A DNA stretch of 64,000 bases from an uncultured Oscillospiraceae bacterium (GCA_934655875.1 CAKUHB010000007.1:29253-93252); one strand, 5' to 3'. Shown: positions 26,092-34,061, counted from the first letter of the stretch. Notes: generated from the sequence alone by a model not told the origin. Numbers and translations: made by a program.

Positions 26092-27510
26092 TCAGGCGTT
26101 GGCCGCTTCTTCATAGACGATCTTGTTGATGGCATTGAGATACGCGTGCACCGACGCGCCGAGAATATCAGTCGAGATGCCGCGGCCGGAATACAGCTTG
26201 CCGCCGCTGCGAAGCTTCACGACCGACTCGCCCATGGCTTCGCGGCCCTCGGTCACGGCCTGGATCTGGAAATCATCCAGCTCGTAATGGCGGCCGACGA
26301 TCGATTCGATGGCGAGGAACGCCGCGTCGACCGAGCCGTCGCCGAGACTGACGCCCGAGAGCGTCTGGCCGTTTTTCGTCAGCTTCATCTGCGCCGAAGC
26401 GCTGATGGTGTTGCCGGTGTTGATGACGTAGCTCTCCAGCCGGTACGTCGGCGGCACCTGCAACGCGGCCGAAGCGATGATGGCGTCCAGCTCCTTCTCG
26501 CCCACAGTCTCCTTCCGGGACGCAATGCGGCAGAAGGCTTCATAGACCTTCGCGCCGTCCTCCTCGGACAGATCGTAGCCGAGGGCCGCCGCCATTTTCA
26601 AAACGGCTTCCTGCGTGTCATGAACCGTCAGGACAGCGCCGCCCGCGGCCTGTACGCCGGTATCAAAGGGCGAGGTCTGGCTGCGGCCAGTCTGACACAT
26701 CCACGTCACCTGCGAGAGAATGCGGTTCATCTGCGTGGTCTGGATCGTGCTGGAGACGTCAAACTCCGATGCCTTGGCTGCCAGCAGCTTTGCCATGTGT
26801 GCCACGCTGACCGAGTCGACACAGTAGGCCGCGGCCTTGATCTCATCCGCGCCTGCCGCGATCGCGCTCACCGCGCACGCGTCCGCCATCGACAAAGCAT
26901 CCGAACAGCCGACGCCGAAGCGGATGTTTTTTGCCTGCGGCACGTTCTCGAAGATGGCCCGCACAAAGCTGCCGAACGCGTCCGGCAGGAGACTTCCTGC
27001 CGCGTCGCAGACCGTGACGCCGGTCGCGCCTGCCGCGATGGCTGCGGACAGTGCTTCGTACAAAAACGCAGGATCGGCGCGCGTCGCGTCGTCCGCCAGA
27101 AACTCCACGTCCTCACAGACGGCCTTCGCCGCGGCGACGGTCTGGCTGATGGCTTCGAGCATGGCCGCCGGCTTTTTGCCCGCCAGATATTCCATCTGCA
27201 CGGCGCTGACCGGAGCCGGAACCTGAATACGCGGATGCTTCGCTTCCTTCAGCGCGTTCCATACCGTCTCCACGCTCTGCTGCGTCAGCGCGACCGGGAC
27301 GGATACCGCGCTCGTCTTCACTGCGGACGCCACGGATTTGATGAGCAGGCTGTCGATCTTCGGGTTTTCGATCGCGTGCAGCTCAATGGCGCTCACGCCC
27401 AGCCGGTCAAGGAGCTTGGCCAGCTCGATCTTCTCGCGGAAGCTCAGGGTATAGCCGGCGGCCTTTCCCGCCTGCCGGATGGTCATGTCGGTGATGCACA
27501 TGTGTTTCAA
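26092..27510 (-). CDS. LeuA-family protein lacking the catalytic metal ligands
   Basis: About 472 residues with the plan of 2-isopropylmalate/citramalate synthase: a TIM barrel (1-270), linker, and a C-terminal LeuA regulatory domain (about 365-465, with GVSLGDGSVDAAFLAIE and GRGISTDILGASVHAYLNAI). In the barrel, DVEFLADDATRADPAFL is well conserved. However, the N-terminal DTTLRDGEQ of real synthases reads DMTIRQAGKA (metal Asp lost), and the HCHND motif reads GCSDA (both metal His lost). It is probably catalytically inactive or altered, while the leucine-binding domain looks intact. The start is TTG at 27510 with AAGGAGG. It is the first gene of the Leu T-box unit. Confidence 0.85.
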   Translation of the reverse strand: MKHMCITDMTIRQAGKAAGYTLSFREKIELAKLLDRLGVSAIELHAIENPKIDSLLIKSVASAVKTSAVSVPVALTQQSVETVWNALKEAKHPRIQVPAPVSAVQMEYLAGKKPAAMLEAISQTVAAAKAVCEDVEFLADDATRADPAFLYEALSAAIAAGATGVTVCDAAGSLLPDAFGSFVRAIFENVPQAKNIRFGVGCSDALSMADACAVSAIAAGADEIKAAAYCVDSVSVAHMAKLLAAKASEFDVSSTIQTTQMNRILSQVTWMCQTGRSQTSPFDTGVQAAGGAVLTVHDTQEAVLKMAAALGYDLSEEDGAKVYEAFCRIASRKETVGEKELDAIIASAALQVPPTYRLESYVINTGNTISASAQMKLTKNGQTLSGVSLGDGSVDAAFLAIESIVGRHYELDDFQIQAVTEGREAMGESVVKLRSGGKLYSGRGISTDILGASVHAYLNAINKIVYEEAANA

Positions 27511-27538
27511 CGTCGGTTCCTCCTTCTTTCTGGAAAAC

Positions 27539-27820
27539 AAAAAGTCCCTGAAGCCTTTCGGCTTCAGGGACGAACTTTCTTCGCGGTACCACCCTGCTTA
27601 TCCTCCGTCTCACGGCGGAAGATCTCTCTCGGACTCTGGCAAGTCCATAGCCTGTAACGCGGCCAGACGGACATTGCTACTGACCTGCGGCGTTCGCAAT
27701 GCCTGCTCGGGAATCAGACTGCCGTCTGCGCATCGTTACCGGCTCGCACCAGCCGCCGGCTCTCTGAAACGTGCTTTGCAGAGACAAATTTCCGTCATCG
27801 CAGTTCTTATTTTTGGTTGC
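27539..27820 (-). ncRNA. T-box leader, specifier read as CTG (Leu)
   Basis: The minus strand shows AGAGAGCCGGCGGCTGGTGC, the region CAGTCTGATTCCCGAG (CTG at 27715-27717, followed by A and six bases before GAG) and the canonical T-box AGGGTGGTACCGCG (27582-27595). The terminator stem GTCCCTGAAGCC / GGCTTCAGGGAC (27544-27571) ends in a U-run. TGGT pairing agrees with tRNA-Leu (discriminator A). It precedes a LeuA-family gene, which supports the leucine call. Confidence 0.93.
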
Positions 27821-27824
27821 TGCC

Positions 27825-27854
27825 ATTATACGTGCGCAGGCACGCCTTCGTCAA
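27825..27854 (-). promoter_or_regulatory. Promoter of the Leu T-box unit
   Basis: On the minus strand TTGACG (27849-27854) and TATAAT (27825-27830) are separated by 18 bp, with initiation expected just upstream of T-box Stem I. Confidence 0.78.
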
Positions 27855-27910
27855 GCGTATTTTTCCGCATCCGGCGCAATTTCTACCATGCCATCAATAA
27901 TTCGCGCGGA

Positions 27911-28369
27911 TCACGCGCCGAGATTGCACAAAATGCCGGTAGCAATGCCGAGCAGACCGCCCATGCAGACCTGTAACGGCGTATGCCCGACCAGCTCCTT
28001 GAGCTTTTCCTGATCGGAGAGCGGCTGCTCGAGCTTTGCGAACAGATCGATAAATTCGTTCAGCAGCTTTGCCTGCTTGCCGGTCTCGAGCCGCACGCCC
28101 ATGGCGTCGTGCATGACGATGATCGCTACGATCACGCTGATGGCAAACGGGAACGAGCCGAGCCCGTATAAAATCCCTGCCGATGTCGCCACGGCGCAGA
28201 CCGTGGCCGAATGGCCGCTCGGCATGCCGCCGTCTCCGAAAATGCGCGTCAGATCCAGCGTGCGGTTCATGAGCGCATAAATGATCGTCTTGAGTATCTG
28301 TGCCGCGCCCCAGCCGATCAGCCCGCTGAGCAGCACGCGGTTGGAAAGCAGTGCCTTGAGTGCCTGCAT
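27911..28369 (-). CDS. Divergent PAP2 family membrane protein (DUF212/YuiD type)
   Basis: 152 residues, about four membrane segments. The acid phosphatase/haloperoxidase-related signature is GDGGMPSGHSATVCAVA, followed by the DUF212-typical MHDAMGVRLETGKQAKLLNE and GHTPLQVCMGGLLGI. Enzymes of the wider PAP2 class dephosphorylate lipid phosphates or pyrophosphates; the activity of this short branch is not established. The ATG at 28369 has GGGAGGT 7 nt upstream; the ATG at 28378 is less well placed. Confidence 0.88.
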   Translation of the reverse strand: MQALKALLSNRVLLSGLIGWGAAQILKTIIYALMNRTLDLTRIFGDGGMPSGHSATVCAVATSAGILYGLGSFPFAISVIVAIIVMHDAMGVRLETGKQAKLLNEFIDLFAKLEQPLSDQEKLKELVGHTPLQVCMGGLLGIATGILCNLGA

Positions 28370-28446
28370 CTGCCGCACCTCCCATCATAAGATCCGTTCC
28401 ATTTTAGCACTGTGCCCGCCAAATGGGAACCCTTTTTTCAGGAAAG

Positions 28447-28476
28447 TTGACATTGCCCCGCGCTTCGCGGTATGAT
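28447..28476 (+). promoter_or_regulatory. Promoter for the rqcP operon
   Basis: TTGACA (28447-28452) and TATGAT (28471-28476) with an 18-bp spacer, about 40 bp before the rqcP start. Confidence 0.7.
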
Positions 28477-28515
28477 AGCCGTGCCGGAAACCCGGCGGAA
28501 AGGTTTGAAAACGTT

Positions 28516-28755
28516 ATGCGACTTGATAAATACCTGAAGGTCTCCCGTCTCATCAAGCGCCGCACGGTCGCGAACGAAGCGTGTGACAATACCCGCGTCA
28601 CCGTCAACGGCAAGCCGGCCAAGGCCAGCTATGACGTCAAGGTCGGCGACCATATCTCCATCGCCTTCGGCGCGCGGACGGTCACGGTCGAGGTGCTCGC
28701 CGTGGCGGAGGCCGTGCGCAAGGACGACGCGAGCGCGATGTACCGCGAGATCTGA
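28516..28755 (+). CDS. rqcP: S4-domain RNA-binding protein RqcP (YabO/Hsp15-like)
   Basis: 79 residues, almost all one S4 RNA-binding domain: MRLDKYLKVSRLIKRRTVANEA...VTVNGKPAKASYDVKVGD. In Bacillus subtilis the homologue YabO (RqcP) works with RqcH on stalled 50S-peptidyl-tRNA complexes to add alanine tails. The downstream order rqcP-yabP-yabQ-divIC-S1 protein is the conserved Firmicutes arrangement and supports orthology. The ATG at 28516 is used; the longer upstream frame carries no S4 homology. Confidence 0.93.
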   Translation: MRLDKYLKVSRLIKRRTVANEACDNTRVTVNGKPAKASYDVKVGDHISIAFGARTVTVEVLAVAEAVRKDDASAMYREI

Positions 28756-28844
28756 GACGCATAAAAAACCGGCATACACCCTGGCTTTCCGCGTATATAT
28801 GTAGAAAGAAGCCGGCTCTGTCCGGCAGGAAGAAGGGTGATGTC

Positions 28845-29135
28845 ATGCAGCAGGCGCTTTTGGATCCGAAGACCTCCGAGCAGCCGCACCGGCTGACGCT
28901 CGACTCGCGCAGCCGGCTGTCCATTACGGGCGTTCTGGAGGTGGAGAGCTTTGACGATACGGAGATCTTTCTGACCTCCACGCGCGGGCCGCTCGCCATC
29001 CGCGGCAAGGGGCTGCATCTGCAGCAGCTGTCGATCGACGGCGGGCAGGTGCTGGTCGACGGCAGCGTCGACGCCATCGTCTATGAGGATGACCTGCCGG
29101 CCGGCGGCGGCTTCTTCGCGCGGCTGTTCGGCTGA
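28845..29135 (+). CDS. yabP: Sporulation protein YabP
   Basis: 96 residues, YabP/YqfC family: PHRLTLDSRSRLSITGVLEVESFDD and LAIRGKGLHLQQLSIDGGQVLVDG. Needed in Bacillus subtilis for normal spore cortex formation together with YabQ. A good AGAAGGGTG site precedes the ATG. The stop overlaps the yabQ start by one base. Its presence implies an endospore former. Confidence 0.95.
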   Translation: MQQALLDPKTSEQPHRLTLDSRSRLSITGVLEVESFDDTEIFLTSTRGPLAIRGKGLHLQQLSIDGGQVLVDGSVDAIVYEDDLPAGGGFFARLFG

Positions 29136-29761
29136 TGGAGTTGCCTGTTTTCTCGCAGGCGCTGCTGTTTTGGCAGGCGGTTTTGCTGGCCTTCGGGCTG
29201 GGGATTTTTTATGACGTTCTGCGCGCGGCGCGGCGGCGCATGCCGGGCTGCACGCTTTTTGCGGACGTGCTGTTCGGGCTGACGCTCGGCGTCAGTTTTC
29301 TGCTGTTCGCGCTCACAGCCGGAAAGGGACTGTTCCGGCTTTATATCTTCGCTGCGATTTTCCTGACGGAGGTCTTTTATTTCTGCGCCCTCAGCCCGCT
29401 TTTTCTGCCGCTTGCGCAGGCTGTTTTTTCCTTGCTTGGCAGACTTGTGCAGATTTTATGCGCGCCTGTGCGTTTTTTTCTGAGATTCCTCAAAAAAATT
29501 TCAAAAACCCTCTTTGCAAGATGCAGAAAATGGTTTACAATTACCTGTAAGCGATTTCTCGATTGGAAGCAAGCACAGCAGGAAAGGAGCAGACGCCGGA
29601 ATGAAATTCGTCAAGTCGTCTCTGATCGTCAAGCTGGTGATTCTGATTCTCGTTGTGTATGCCACCGTTACCCTGGTGCACCTGCGCGCGCAGATTCGCG
29701 ACAAGGACGCAGAGGTGCAGGGGCTGACAAGCTCCATCGCAAGCACACAGCAGGAAAATGA
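29135..29761 (+). CDS. yabQ: Spore cortex protein YabQ with an extended, divIC-overlapping C-terminus
   Basis: 208 residues. The first ~115 carry the YabQ pattern (FWQAVLLAFGLGIFYDVLRAARRR, then four to five hydrophobic segments), followed by a basic region. The last ~53 residues are low-complexity (RSRRRNEIRQ..., rich in Arg, Ala, Gly) and lie over the first 161 bp of divIC in another frame. This tail looks like read-out of divIC sequence rather than protein that evolved as such, so the original stop may have been lost. The membrane part is probably functional. It is cotranscribed with yabP. Confidence 0.85.
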   Translation: MELPVFSQALLFWQAVLLAFGLGIFYDVLRAARRRMPGCTLFADVLFGLTLGVSFLLFALTAGKGLFRLYIFAAIFLTEVFYFCALSPLFLPLAQAVFSLLGRLVQILCAPVRFFLRFLKKISKTLFARCRKWFTITCKRFLDWKQAQQERSRRRNEIRQVVSDRQAGDSDSRCVCHRYPGAPARADSRQGRRGAGADKLHRKHTAGK

Positions 29762-29879
29762 CCGCCTGCAGAACTCGATCGATGCGCTCGATACGCCCGA
29801 GGGGCTGGAGCAGGTCGCCCGTGACCAGCTCGGCATGGTAAGCGAGGGTGAGATCGTCTTCGAGGACGTCGGAAACTAG
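29601..29879 (+). CDS. divIC: Septum formation initiator DivIC/FtsB family
   Basis: 92 residues: a short N-terminus, one membrane helix (SLIVKLVILILVVYATVTLV), a heptad-rich coiled coil (about 32-65) and the conserved end EGLEQVARDQLGMVSEGEIVFEDV. It forms part of the FtsL-DivIC-DivIB (FtsQLB) subcomplex at the division septum, outer side of the membrane. The ATG at 29601 is preceded by GGAAAGGAG; a longer frame starting at 29514 is not used. It overlaps the yabQ tail. Confidence 0.92.
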   Translation: MKFVKSSLIVKLVILILVVYATVTLVHLRAQIRDKDAEVQGLTSSIASTQQENDRLQNSIDALDTPEGLEQVARDQLGMVSEGEIVFEDVGN

Positions 29880-29906
29880 ATTTTTATTGGGGGATTGGAT
29901 AGAAAG

Positions 29907-30341
29907 ATGCAATTGAAGGTTGGAGAGATTGTTGAAGGAACTGTCAAGAGCTTAACAAAATTCGGCGCATTCGTCTCGCTGGGGGATAATATGACCGGTC
30001 TGGTCCATATCTCCGAGGTCGCGCACGCCTATGTCAGCGACCTGCACGAGTATCTGACCGAGGGACAGACCGTCAAGGTCATGGTCATCGGTCTGGACAA
30101 CGGAAAGATCAATCTTTCCATCAAGCGCACGCTCCCCGCACCCACGCGCGAGCAGAACCAGCGCCCGCGGCAGAGCTTCCAGCGGGATCGCCAGCCGGAG
30201 CGCGCACAGCCGTCCGCGCCCGAAAAGCCGCAGCAGAAATCCTTCGACGACATGCTCAAGCAGTTCATGTCTGAGTCTGACAGCAAAATGTCCTCCATCC
30301 GTGCCTATTCCGATCACAAGACGAAAACCAGAAGAAGATAA
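29907..30341 (+). CDS. S1 domain RNA-binding protein (YabR/general stress protein 13 type)
   Basis: 144 residues: one S1 OB-fold at about 1-75 (VGEIVEGTVKSLTKFGAFVSL, GLVHISEVAHAYV, VKVMVIGLDNGKINLSIK), then a basic, Gln/Pro-rich linker and a short conserved tail (FDDMLKQFMSESDSKMSSI). It follows divIC exactly as yabR does in Bacillus. It is likely a ribosome- or RNA-associated factor; its precise role is unknown. ATG at 29907 is preferred, with an in-frame TTG at 29895 as an alternative; neither has a perfect ribosome site. Confidence 0.9.
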   Translation: MQLKVGEIVEGTVKSLTKFGAFVSLGDNMTGLVHISEVAHAYVSDLHEYLTEGQTVKVMVIGLDNGKINLSIKRTLPAPTREQNQRPRQSFQRDRQPERAQPSAPEKPQQKSFDDMLKQFMSESDSKMSSIRAYSDHKTKTRRR

Positions 30342-30402
30342 TCCACTACGCCCCGGAGCGGCCAGCCGCGCCGGGGCGCAGCTGTATAAGGGGCTGTATG
30401 CA

Positions 30403-31104
30403 ATGAAACACATCATCATCACCGGCGGCTCGCGCGGCATCGGCGCCGCGGCGGTGCGCGCATTCTGCGCGCGCGGAGACGCCGTCACGTTTCTCTATGA
30501 AAAGGAAGACGAAAGGGCGCAGGCTGTTGCCCGTGAGACCGGTGCGCGTGCCATCCGCTGCGATGTGTCGGACGAGCAGGCCGTGAACGCCGCGTTCTCC
30601 GGGCTTGGCGGCGCGGACGTGCTCATCAACAACGCGGGTATCGCGGATTACGCGCTCATCAACGCCATCTCGCCGGAGCGCTGGCGCAGGCTCTTCGCCG
30701 TCAACGTGGACGGCGCGTTCTACTGCATCCGCGCGGCGCTGCCGTATATGCTGCACCGGCAGTCCGGCTGCATCATCAACGTCAGCTCCATGTGGGGGCA
30801 GATCGGCGCGTCGTGCGAAGCGGCGTATTCCGCCACCAAGGGCGCGATCCTCGCGCTCACCAAGGCGCTCGCGCAGGAGCTTGGCCCGTCCGGCATCCGT
30901 GTGAACGCCGTCGCGCCGGGCGTCATCCGGACAGACATGTGCGCAAATGTCGATCCCGCCGTCATGGAAGACCTGCGCCAGCAGACCCCCATCGAGCGTC
31001 TCGGCACGCCGGAGGATATCGCCAGGGCCATGCTCTATCTGGCCGACGCTGATTTCGTCACCGGCCAGATCCTGCCGGTCAACGGCGGATTTGTGATCAC
31101 ATAA
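30403..31104 (+). CDS. Short-chain dehydrogenase/reductase, FabG-like
   Basis: 233 residues, classical SDR. Cofactor motif TGGSRGIGAAAVRAF (TGxxxGIG), NNAGIADYALI, catalytic Ser in INVSSMWGQIGASCEAAYSATKGA with the YxxxK pair, and C-terminal PGVIRTDMCANVD. Such enzymes reduce 3-oxoacyl-ACP with NADPH or oxidise other alcohols. It is not beside other fatty-acid genes here, so the substrate is uncertain. AAGGGG precedes the ATG. A GC-rich stem just upstream (GCCCCGG/CCGGGGC, 30351-30378) may terminate the S1-protein transcript. Confidence 0.9.
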   Translation: MKHIIITGGSRGIGAAAVRAFCARGDAVTFLYEKEDERAQAVARETGARAIRCDVSDEQAVNAAFSGLGGADVLINNAGIADYALINAISPERWRRLFAVNVDGAFYCIRAALPYMLHRQSGCIINVSSMWGQIGASCEAAYSATKGAILALTKALAQELGPSGIRVNAVAPGVIRTDMCANVDPAVMEDLRQQTPIERLGTPEDIARAMLYLADADFVTGQILPVNGGFVIT

Positions 31105-31110
31105 CCCCCG

Positions 31111-31374
31111 CGCCTCCGGCGGCCCTATCTTTTCCGCCTTGCCGGAAAAGATAGGGGGGAGAAAAGGGGCGCTGGAAGCGATTGGCTTGTGCCGCAGTGC
31201 AGTTTAGGCAAGAAACTGATTTGGTGTTTTCTCCATTCGCATTGGGTCACCCTACGTATGCTATGGTACGCGCCGCCCGTTGGAGTGGGCATCAGATTTG
31301 TTCGTGAGTGCCTTTGAATGCGTGCAGTCAATAGAAACTGCCATCGGAACTTGCTGAATTGTACGTATTTGCAT
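31111..31374 (+). repeat. Intergenic repeat, copy B
   Basis: Same landmarks as copies A and C: CCTCCGGCGG, a perfect hairpin (31123-31136 with 31143-31156), GGAGAAAAG, GCAGTGCAGTTTAGGCAAG, GGTACGCGCCGCCCGT, GTCAATAGAAACTGCC and GTACGTATTTGCAT. Its hairpin has a different stem sequence (CCCTATCTTTTCCG), yet both arms changed together, which argues for conserved RNA or DNA structure. Confidence 0.8.
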
Positions 31375-31378
31375 AGCC

Positions 31379-31501
31379 CCTTGGCTCTCCCTCTGGGAGA
31401 GCTGTCGCCGCAGGCGACTGAGAGGGTCTAGCAGTCACGGTCAGCATTTACCCTCTCCGTCTTCGCTTCGCTCAGACACCTCTCCCAAAAGGAGAGGCAA
31501 G
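31379..31501. repeat. MITE-like repeat with imperfect terminal inverted repeats
   Basis: Begins CTTGGCTCTCCCTCTGGGAGAG and ends CTCTCCCAAAAGGAGAGGCAAG (ends quoted: CTTGGCTCTCC and GGAGAGGCAAG), with internal CTGAGAGGGT and CCCTCTCCGTC facing each other, so the whole unit can fold back. No coding capacity. It abuts repeat copy B. Confidence 0.55.
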
Positions 31502-31713
31502 TGGAATGCGGAAAAAGGAAATTCTTGGCGCATATCTATCAAATTTCGCGGGAAAGATCCAAGAAAACCGAAGCGGTTTTCTTGGGCGTTTCAAGGGAGT
31601 CTGAGGGGAAATCGAAATCCCCTCAGGCTCTTTTTCTTTTGCCAGCGTTTTCTTTTGGAGAAGCAAAAGAAAATGCTGGACCGCACCCGCAAATTTGCAG
31701 AAGACTTTCAGTC
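31502..31713. other. Gene-free stretch with three stem-loops
   Basis: Holds CCAAGAAAACCG/CGGTTTTCTTGG (near 31559), CTGAGGGGA/TCCCCTCAG followed by CTCTTTTTC (near 31605-31635, terminator-like) and CCAGCGTTTTCTTTTG/CAAAAGAAAATGCTGG (near 31641-31680). It ends in CCCGCAAATTTGCAG, which recurs beside repeat copy A (about 5159-5175), so it may be a further diverged member of that family. No reading frame is supported. Confidence 0.5.
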
Positions 31714-31763
31714 TTGACATCTTGGCTCTACAGTTGTAGAATAAGAATGTACTACAAATGTAG
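31714..31763 (+). promoter_or_regulatory. blaI promoter with two BlaI/MecI-type operators
   Basis: TTGACA (31714-31719), 17 bp, TAGAAT (31737-31742). Two dyads CTACAGTTGTAG (31728-31739, overlapping -10) and CTACAAATGTAG (31752-31763, at the start site) match the TACAnnTGTA operator of BlaI/MecI repressors. Autoregulation by the downstream blaI product is the natural reading. Confidence 0.85.
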
Positions 31764-31778
31764 AAGGAGAGATCTTCT

Positions 31779-32156
31779 ATGACGAAACCCGTTCGCACGC
31801 TTCCCGATGCGGAGCTGGCCGTTATGCAGGCTGTCTGGGCCTGTGAGACGCCGGCGAAGCGCGCCGGGATCAGTGAAGTTCTTGCCCAAACGCATCCCAT
31901 GGCGCCGACGACGCTGCTGACTGTCCTGTCCCGGCTGGCGGAAAAGGGCTTTCTGCGGATCGAAAAAACGGGCCGCAGCGCCGAATATTGGCCGCTTATC
32001 ACAAGGGAGGAGTATCTCGCCCGGCAGGGCCGGAAATTCTATGACCAGCTCTGCGGCAAGAGCATTCCCGCCTTCGCCGCGGCCCTGTGTGCAAGCGGCC
32101 TGAGCGCGGAAGAGCTGGCAGAGCTGCGCGAGCTTCTGAAGGAGGGCGCGCTATGA
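31779..32156 (+). CDS. BlaI/MecI family transcriptional repressor
   Basis: 125 residues. Winged helix: LPDAELAVMQAVWACETPAKRAGISEVL...TTLLTVLSRLAEKGFLRIEKTGRSAEYWPLI, then a dimerisation tail with the conserved GLSAEELAELRELL. It binds the two operators upstream and, in this family, is inactivated by proteolysis triggered by its BlaR1-like partner, which follows with a 4-bp overlap. AAGGAG precedes the ATG. Confidence 0.93.
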   Translation: MTKPVRTLPDAELAVMQAVWACETPAKRAGISEVLAQTHPMAPTTLLTVLSRLAEKGFLRIEKTGRSAEYWPLITREEYLARQGRKFYDQLCGKSIPAFAAALCASGLSAEELAELRELLKEGAL

Positions 32157-34003
32157 GCGGCATGTGGGCCTTCCGGCTCGTCATCATCCTGATTTTCAGC
32201 GCGATTCTCACCTGGAAAACCTGGGAACACGCGGACAGAGAGTGCCTGACCGAGCCGAAGGACGCAGACGATTCCCTGCCGCGCTTTTCCGCGTTCCTCG
32301 CGGCAGGCTCGCTGCCGTTTCTGCTGCTGGTCTGGATCGTCCTCAGTGCGGTCATGGGCGGGTGGGCGCTTGCCATCCAGTCCGTGCTGCGGCTGCTGGT
32401 CGAGCTGTTTCTGATGATCGGCGTCTATTATGTCCTGCTGCTGGCCATTATGCCGGTGCTGCGGAAGCACTTTTCCGCCCGCATATGCGCGATGCTGTGG
32501 CTGCTGCCGGACTTTCTGTATATTCTGAACAACACGAACCAGCTTGCCGCCGCGCATCCGCTCGTCATACACCTGCCGGGAAAGCTCGTCTATGTGCTCT
32601 TTGCCGTCTGGGCGGCGGGTGCGGCGGGCGTACTGGGATGGAAGATCCTCTCCCACCTGCGCTTCCGCCGTCAGGTCTTAAAGGACGCCGTGCCGGTCAC
32701 GGACGCGGAAACGCTTGCCGTCTGGCAGGCGGAGCTGGCGCGCGCGTGGGTGAAAAAGCCGAAATGGAAGCTCGTCCGCTCGCAGACACTGACGACGCCC
32801 CTGTCTATCGGCCTGTTTGACCGCACGACCCGTGTGGTGCTGCCCGCGCGCAGCTATACGCAGCAGGAGCTTGCCCTCGTGCTGCGGCATGAGATCATCC
32901 ATATCTGCCGGGGCGACCCGTCGTCCAAGTTTTTCATGACCTTCTGCACGGCGATGTGCTGGTTCAACCCGCTCATGTGGGTCGCCATGCGCAAGAGTGC
33001 CGACGATTTTGAACTGAGCTGCGACGAGACCGTCCTTCTGGATGAGCCGCAGCCTGTCCGGCGGGAATACGCGGAGCTGCTTCTTAACACCGCGGGCGAT
33101 GAGCGCGGGTTCACTACCTGCCTGTCCGCCACGGCGAGCGCACTGCGCTACCGGCTCAAAAATGTCATGACACCGGGGAAAAAGCGCACGGGCGCGATCC
33201 TCGTCGGGCTGACGTTTGCCGTGCTGGCTCTCTGCACCGGACATATGGCGCTCGCCTATGACGCCCAGCCGGGCACAGAGCGGATCTTTGACAATCAGCC
33301 GCTTGAAGCGTTCCACCTGCAATATCTTGACCCGTGGGACGATCCGCGCGGCGCGAACGACTACGCCTGCGTGGATGAGGGCGCGTTCAAGACCTATCTC
33401 GCGTCTTTGGAGCTGGAGACCTATACGGAAAAGCTGGACGTTTACAGCGACGGACGCGGGCTGAGCATGGATTTTAACACGCCGGAGGGCATTCTGGTGG
33501 TCTATCTGGCCGATCAGTCCATCCGCGTCGCGCGCATGTGGCTGAAGGACGCGCAGGCGGAGCAGTATTACCTGTCCCGTCCGGTTGACTGGGACTATCT
33601 TGACACGATCCTCGTCCCGCGGCCGACGCTGTGGGTGTATTTTGACGAGTTTGGCTCCAACCGCCGTCTCTCAGCGGCGCTCTATTCTCTGACGCAGACC
33701 ATGGCGGACGGGAGTACGACCGTTCTCCAGCCGCCCACGCCGGACGCAGACACGGAGCTTGGGCGGGTCAATACGGAGCCCCTGAAGCTGTCGTTCCCTC
33801 TGCCGCTGGCTGAACCTTATACCGTGGAAATAGAGCCGCTGAACGGCGGCGAAACGCAGACCCTCACGCAGGCCGACCTGCCCGGCGATCTTTTGACGCC
33901 TTTGCAGACGACCGCCCGCTATACCATCACCGCCGCCTTGCAGGGTGAGCAGGACTCTGTCTACCACGCGGTCTTCTGCTTTACGTACAAATACTTCGAT
34001 TGA
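32153..34003 (+). CDS. BlaR1-like M56 membrane metallopeptidase with an unusual sensor domain
   Basis: 616 residues. Four to five membrane helices in the first ~190 residues surround the M56 peptidase domain, with zinc motif LRHEIIHICRGD (HExxH about residue 246) and the third-ligand region FELSCDETVLL (about residue 289). A last membrane helix lies near residue 350. The remaining ~260 external residues do not show the SxxK/STYK penicillin-binding motif of true BlaR1/MecR1 and end in a Thr/Pro-rich all-beta-looking segment. It is therefore a signal-transducing protease whose ligand is unlikely to be a beta-lactam covalently bound; the stimulus is unknown. No beta-lactamase gene is adjacent. 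Confidence 0.88.
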   Translation: MSGMWAFRLVIILIFSAILTWKTWEHADRECLTEPKDADDSLPRFSAFLAAGSLPFLLLVWIVLSAVMGGWALAIQSVLRLLVELFLMIGVYYVLLLAIMPVLRKHFSARICAMLWLLPDFLYILNNTNQLAAAHPLVIHLPGKLVYVLFAVWAAGAAGVLGWKILSHLRFRRQVLKDAVPVTDAETLAVWQAELARAWVKKPKWKLVRSQTLTTPLSIGLFDRTTRVVLPARSYTQQELALVLRHEIIHICRGDPSSKFFMTFCTAMCWFNPLMWVAMRKSADDFELSCDETVLLDEPQPVRREYAELLLNTAGDERGFTTCLSATASALRYRLKNVMTPGKKRTGAILVGLTFAVLALCTGHMALAYDAQPGTERIFDNQPLEAFHLQYLDPWDDPRGANDYACVDEGAFKTYLASLELETYTEKLDVYSDGRGLSMDFNTPEGILVVYLADQSIRVARMWLKDAQAEQYYLSRPVDWDYLDTILVPRPTLWVYFDEFGSNRRLSAALYSLTQTMADGSTTVLQPPTPDADTELGRVNTEPLKLSFPLPLAEPYTVEIEPLNGGETQTLTQADLPGDLLTPLQTTARYTITAALQGEQDSVYHAVFCFTYKYFD

Positions 34004-34014
34004 CCGTACACCCC

Positions 34015-34053
34015 CCGCGCAGTCCCGTTTTTACGGGGCCGCGCGGTTTTTCT
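34015..34053 (+). terminator. Rho-independent terminator after the blaR1-like gene
   Basis: CCGCGC...GTCCCGT, loop, ACGGGGC...GCGCGG followed by TTTTTC, immediately downstream of the stop. Confidence 0.8.
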
Positions 34054-34061
34054 CTGCCGCA

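Noticed and set aside
31472..32002. 176-codon minus-strand frame over the blaI promoter region
   Set aside because: Antisense to the hairpins, operators and blaI; no conserved protein features.
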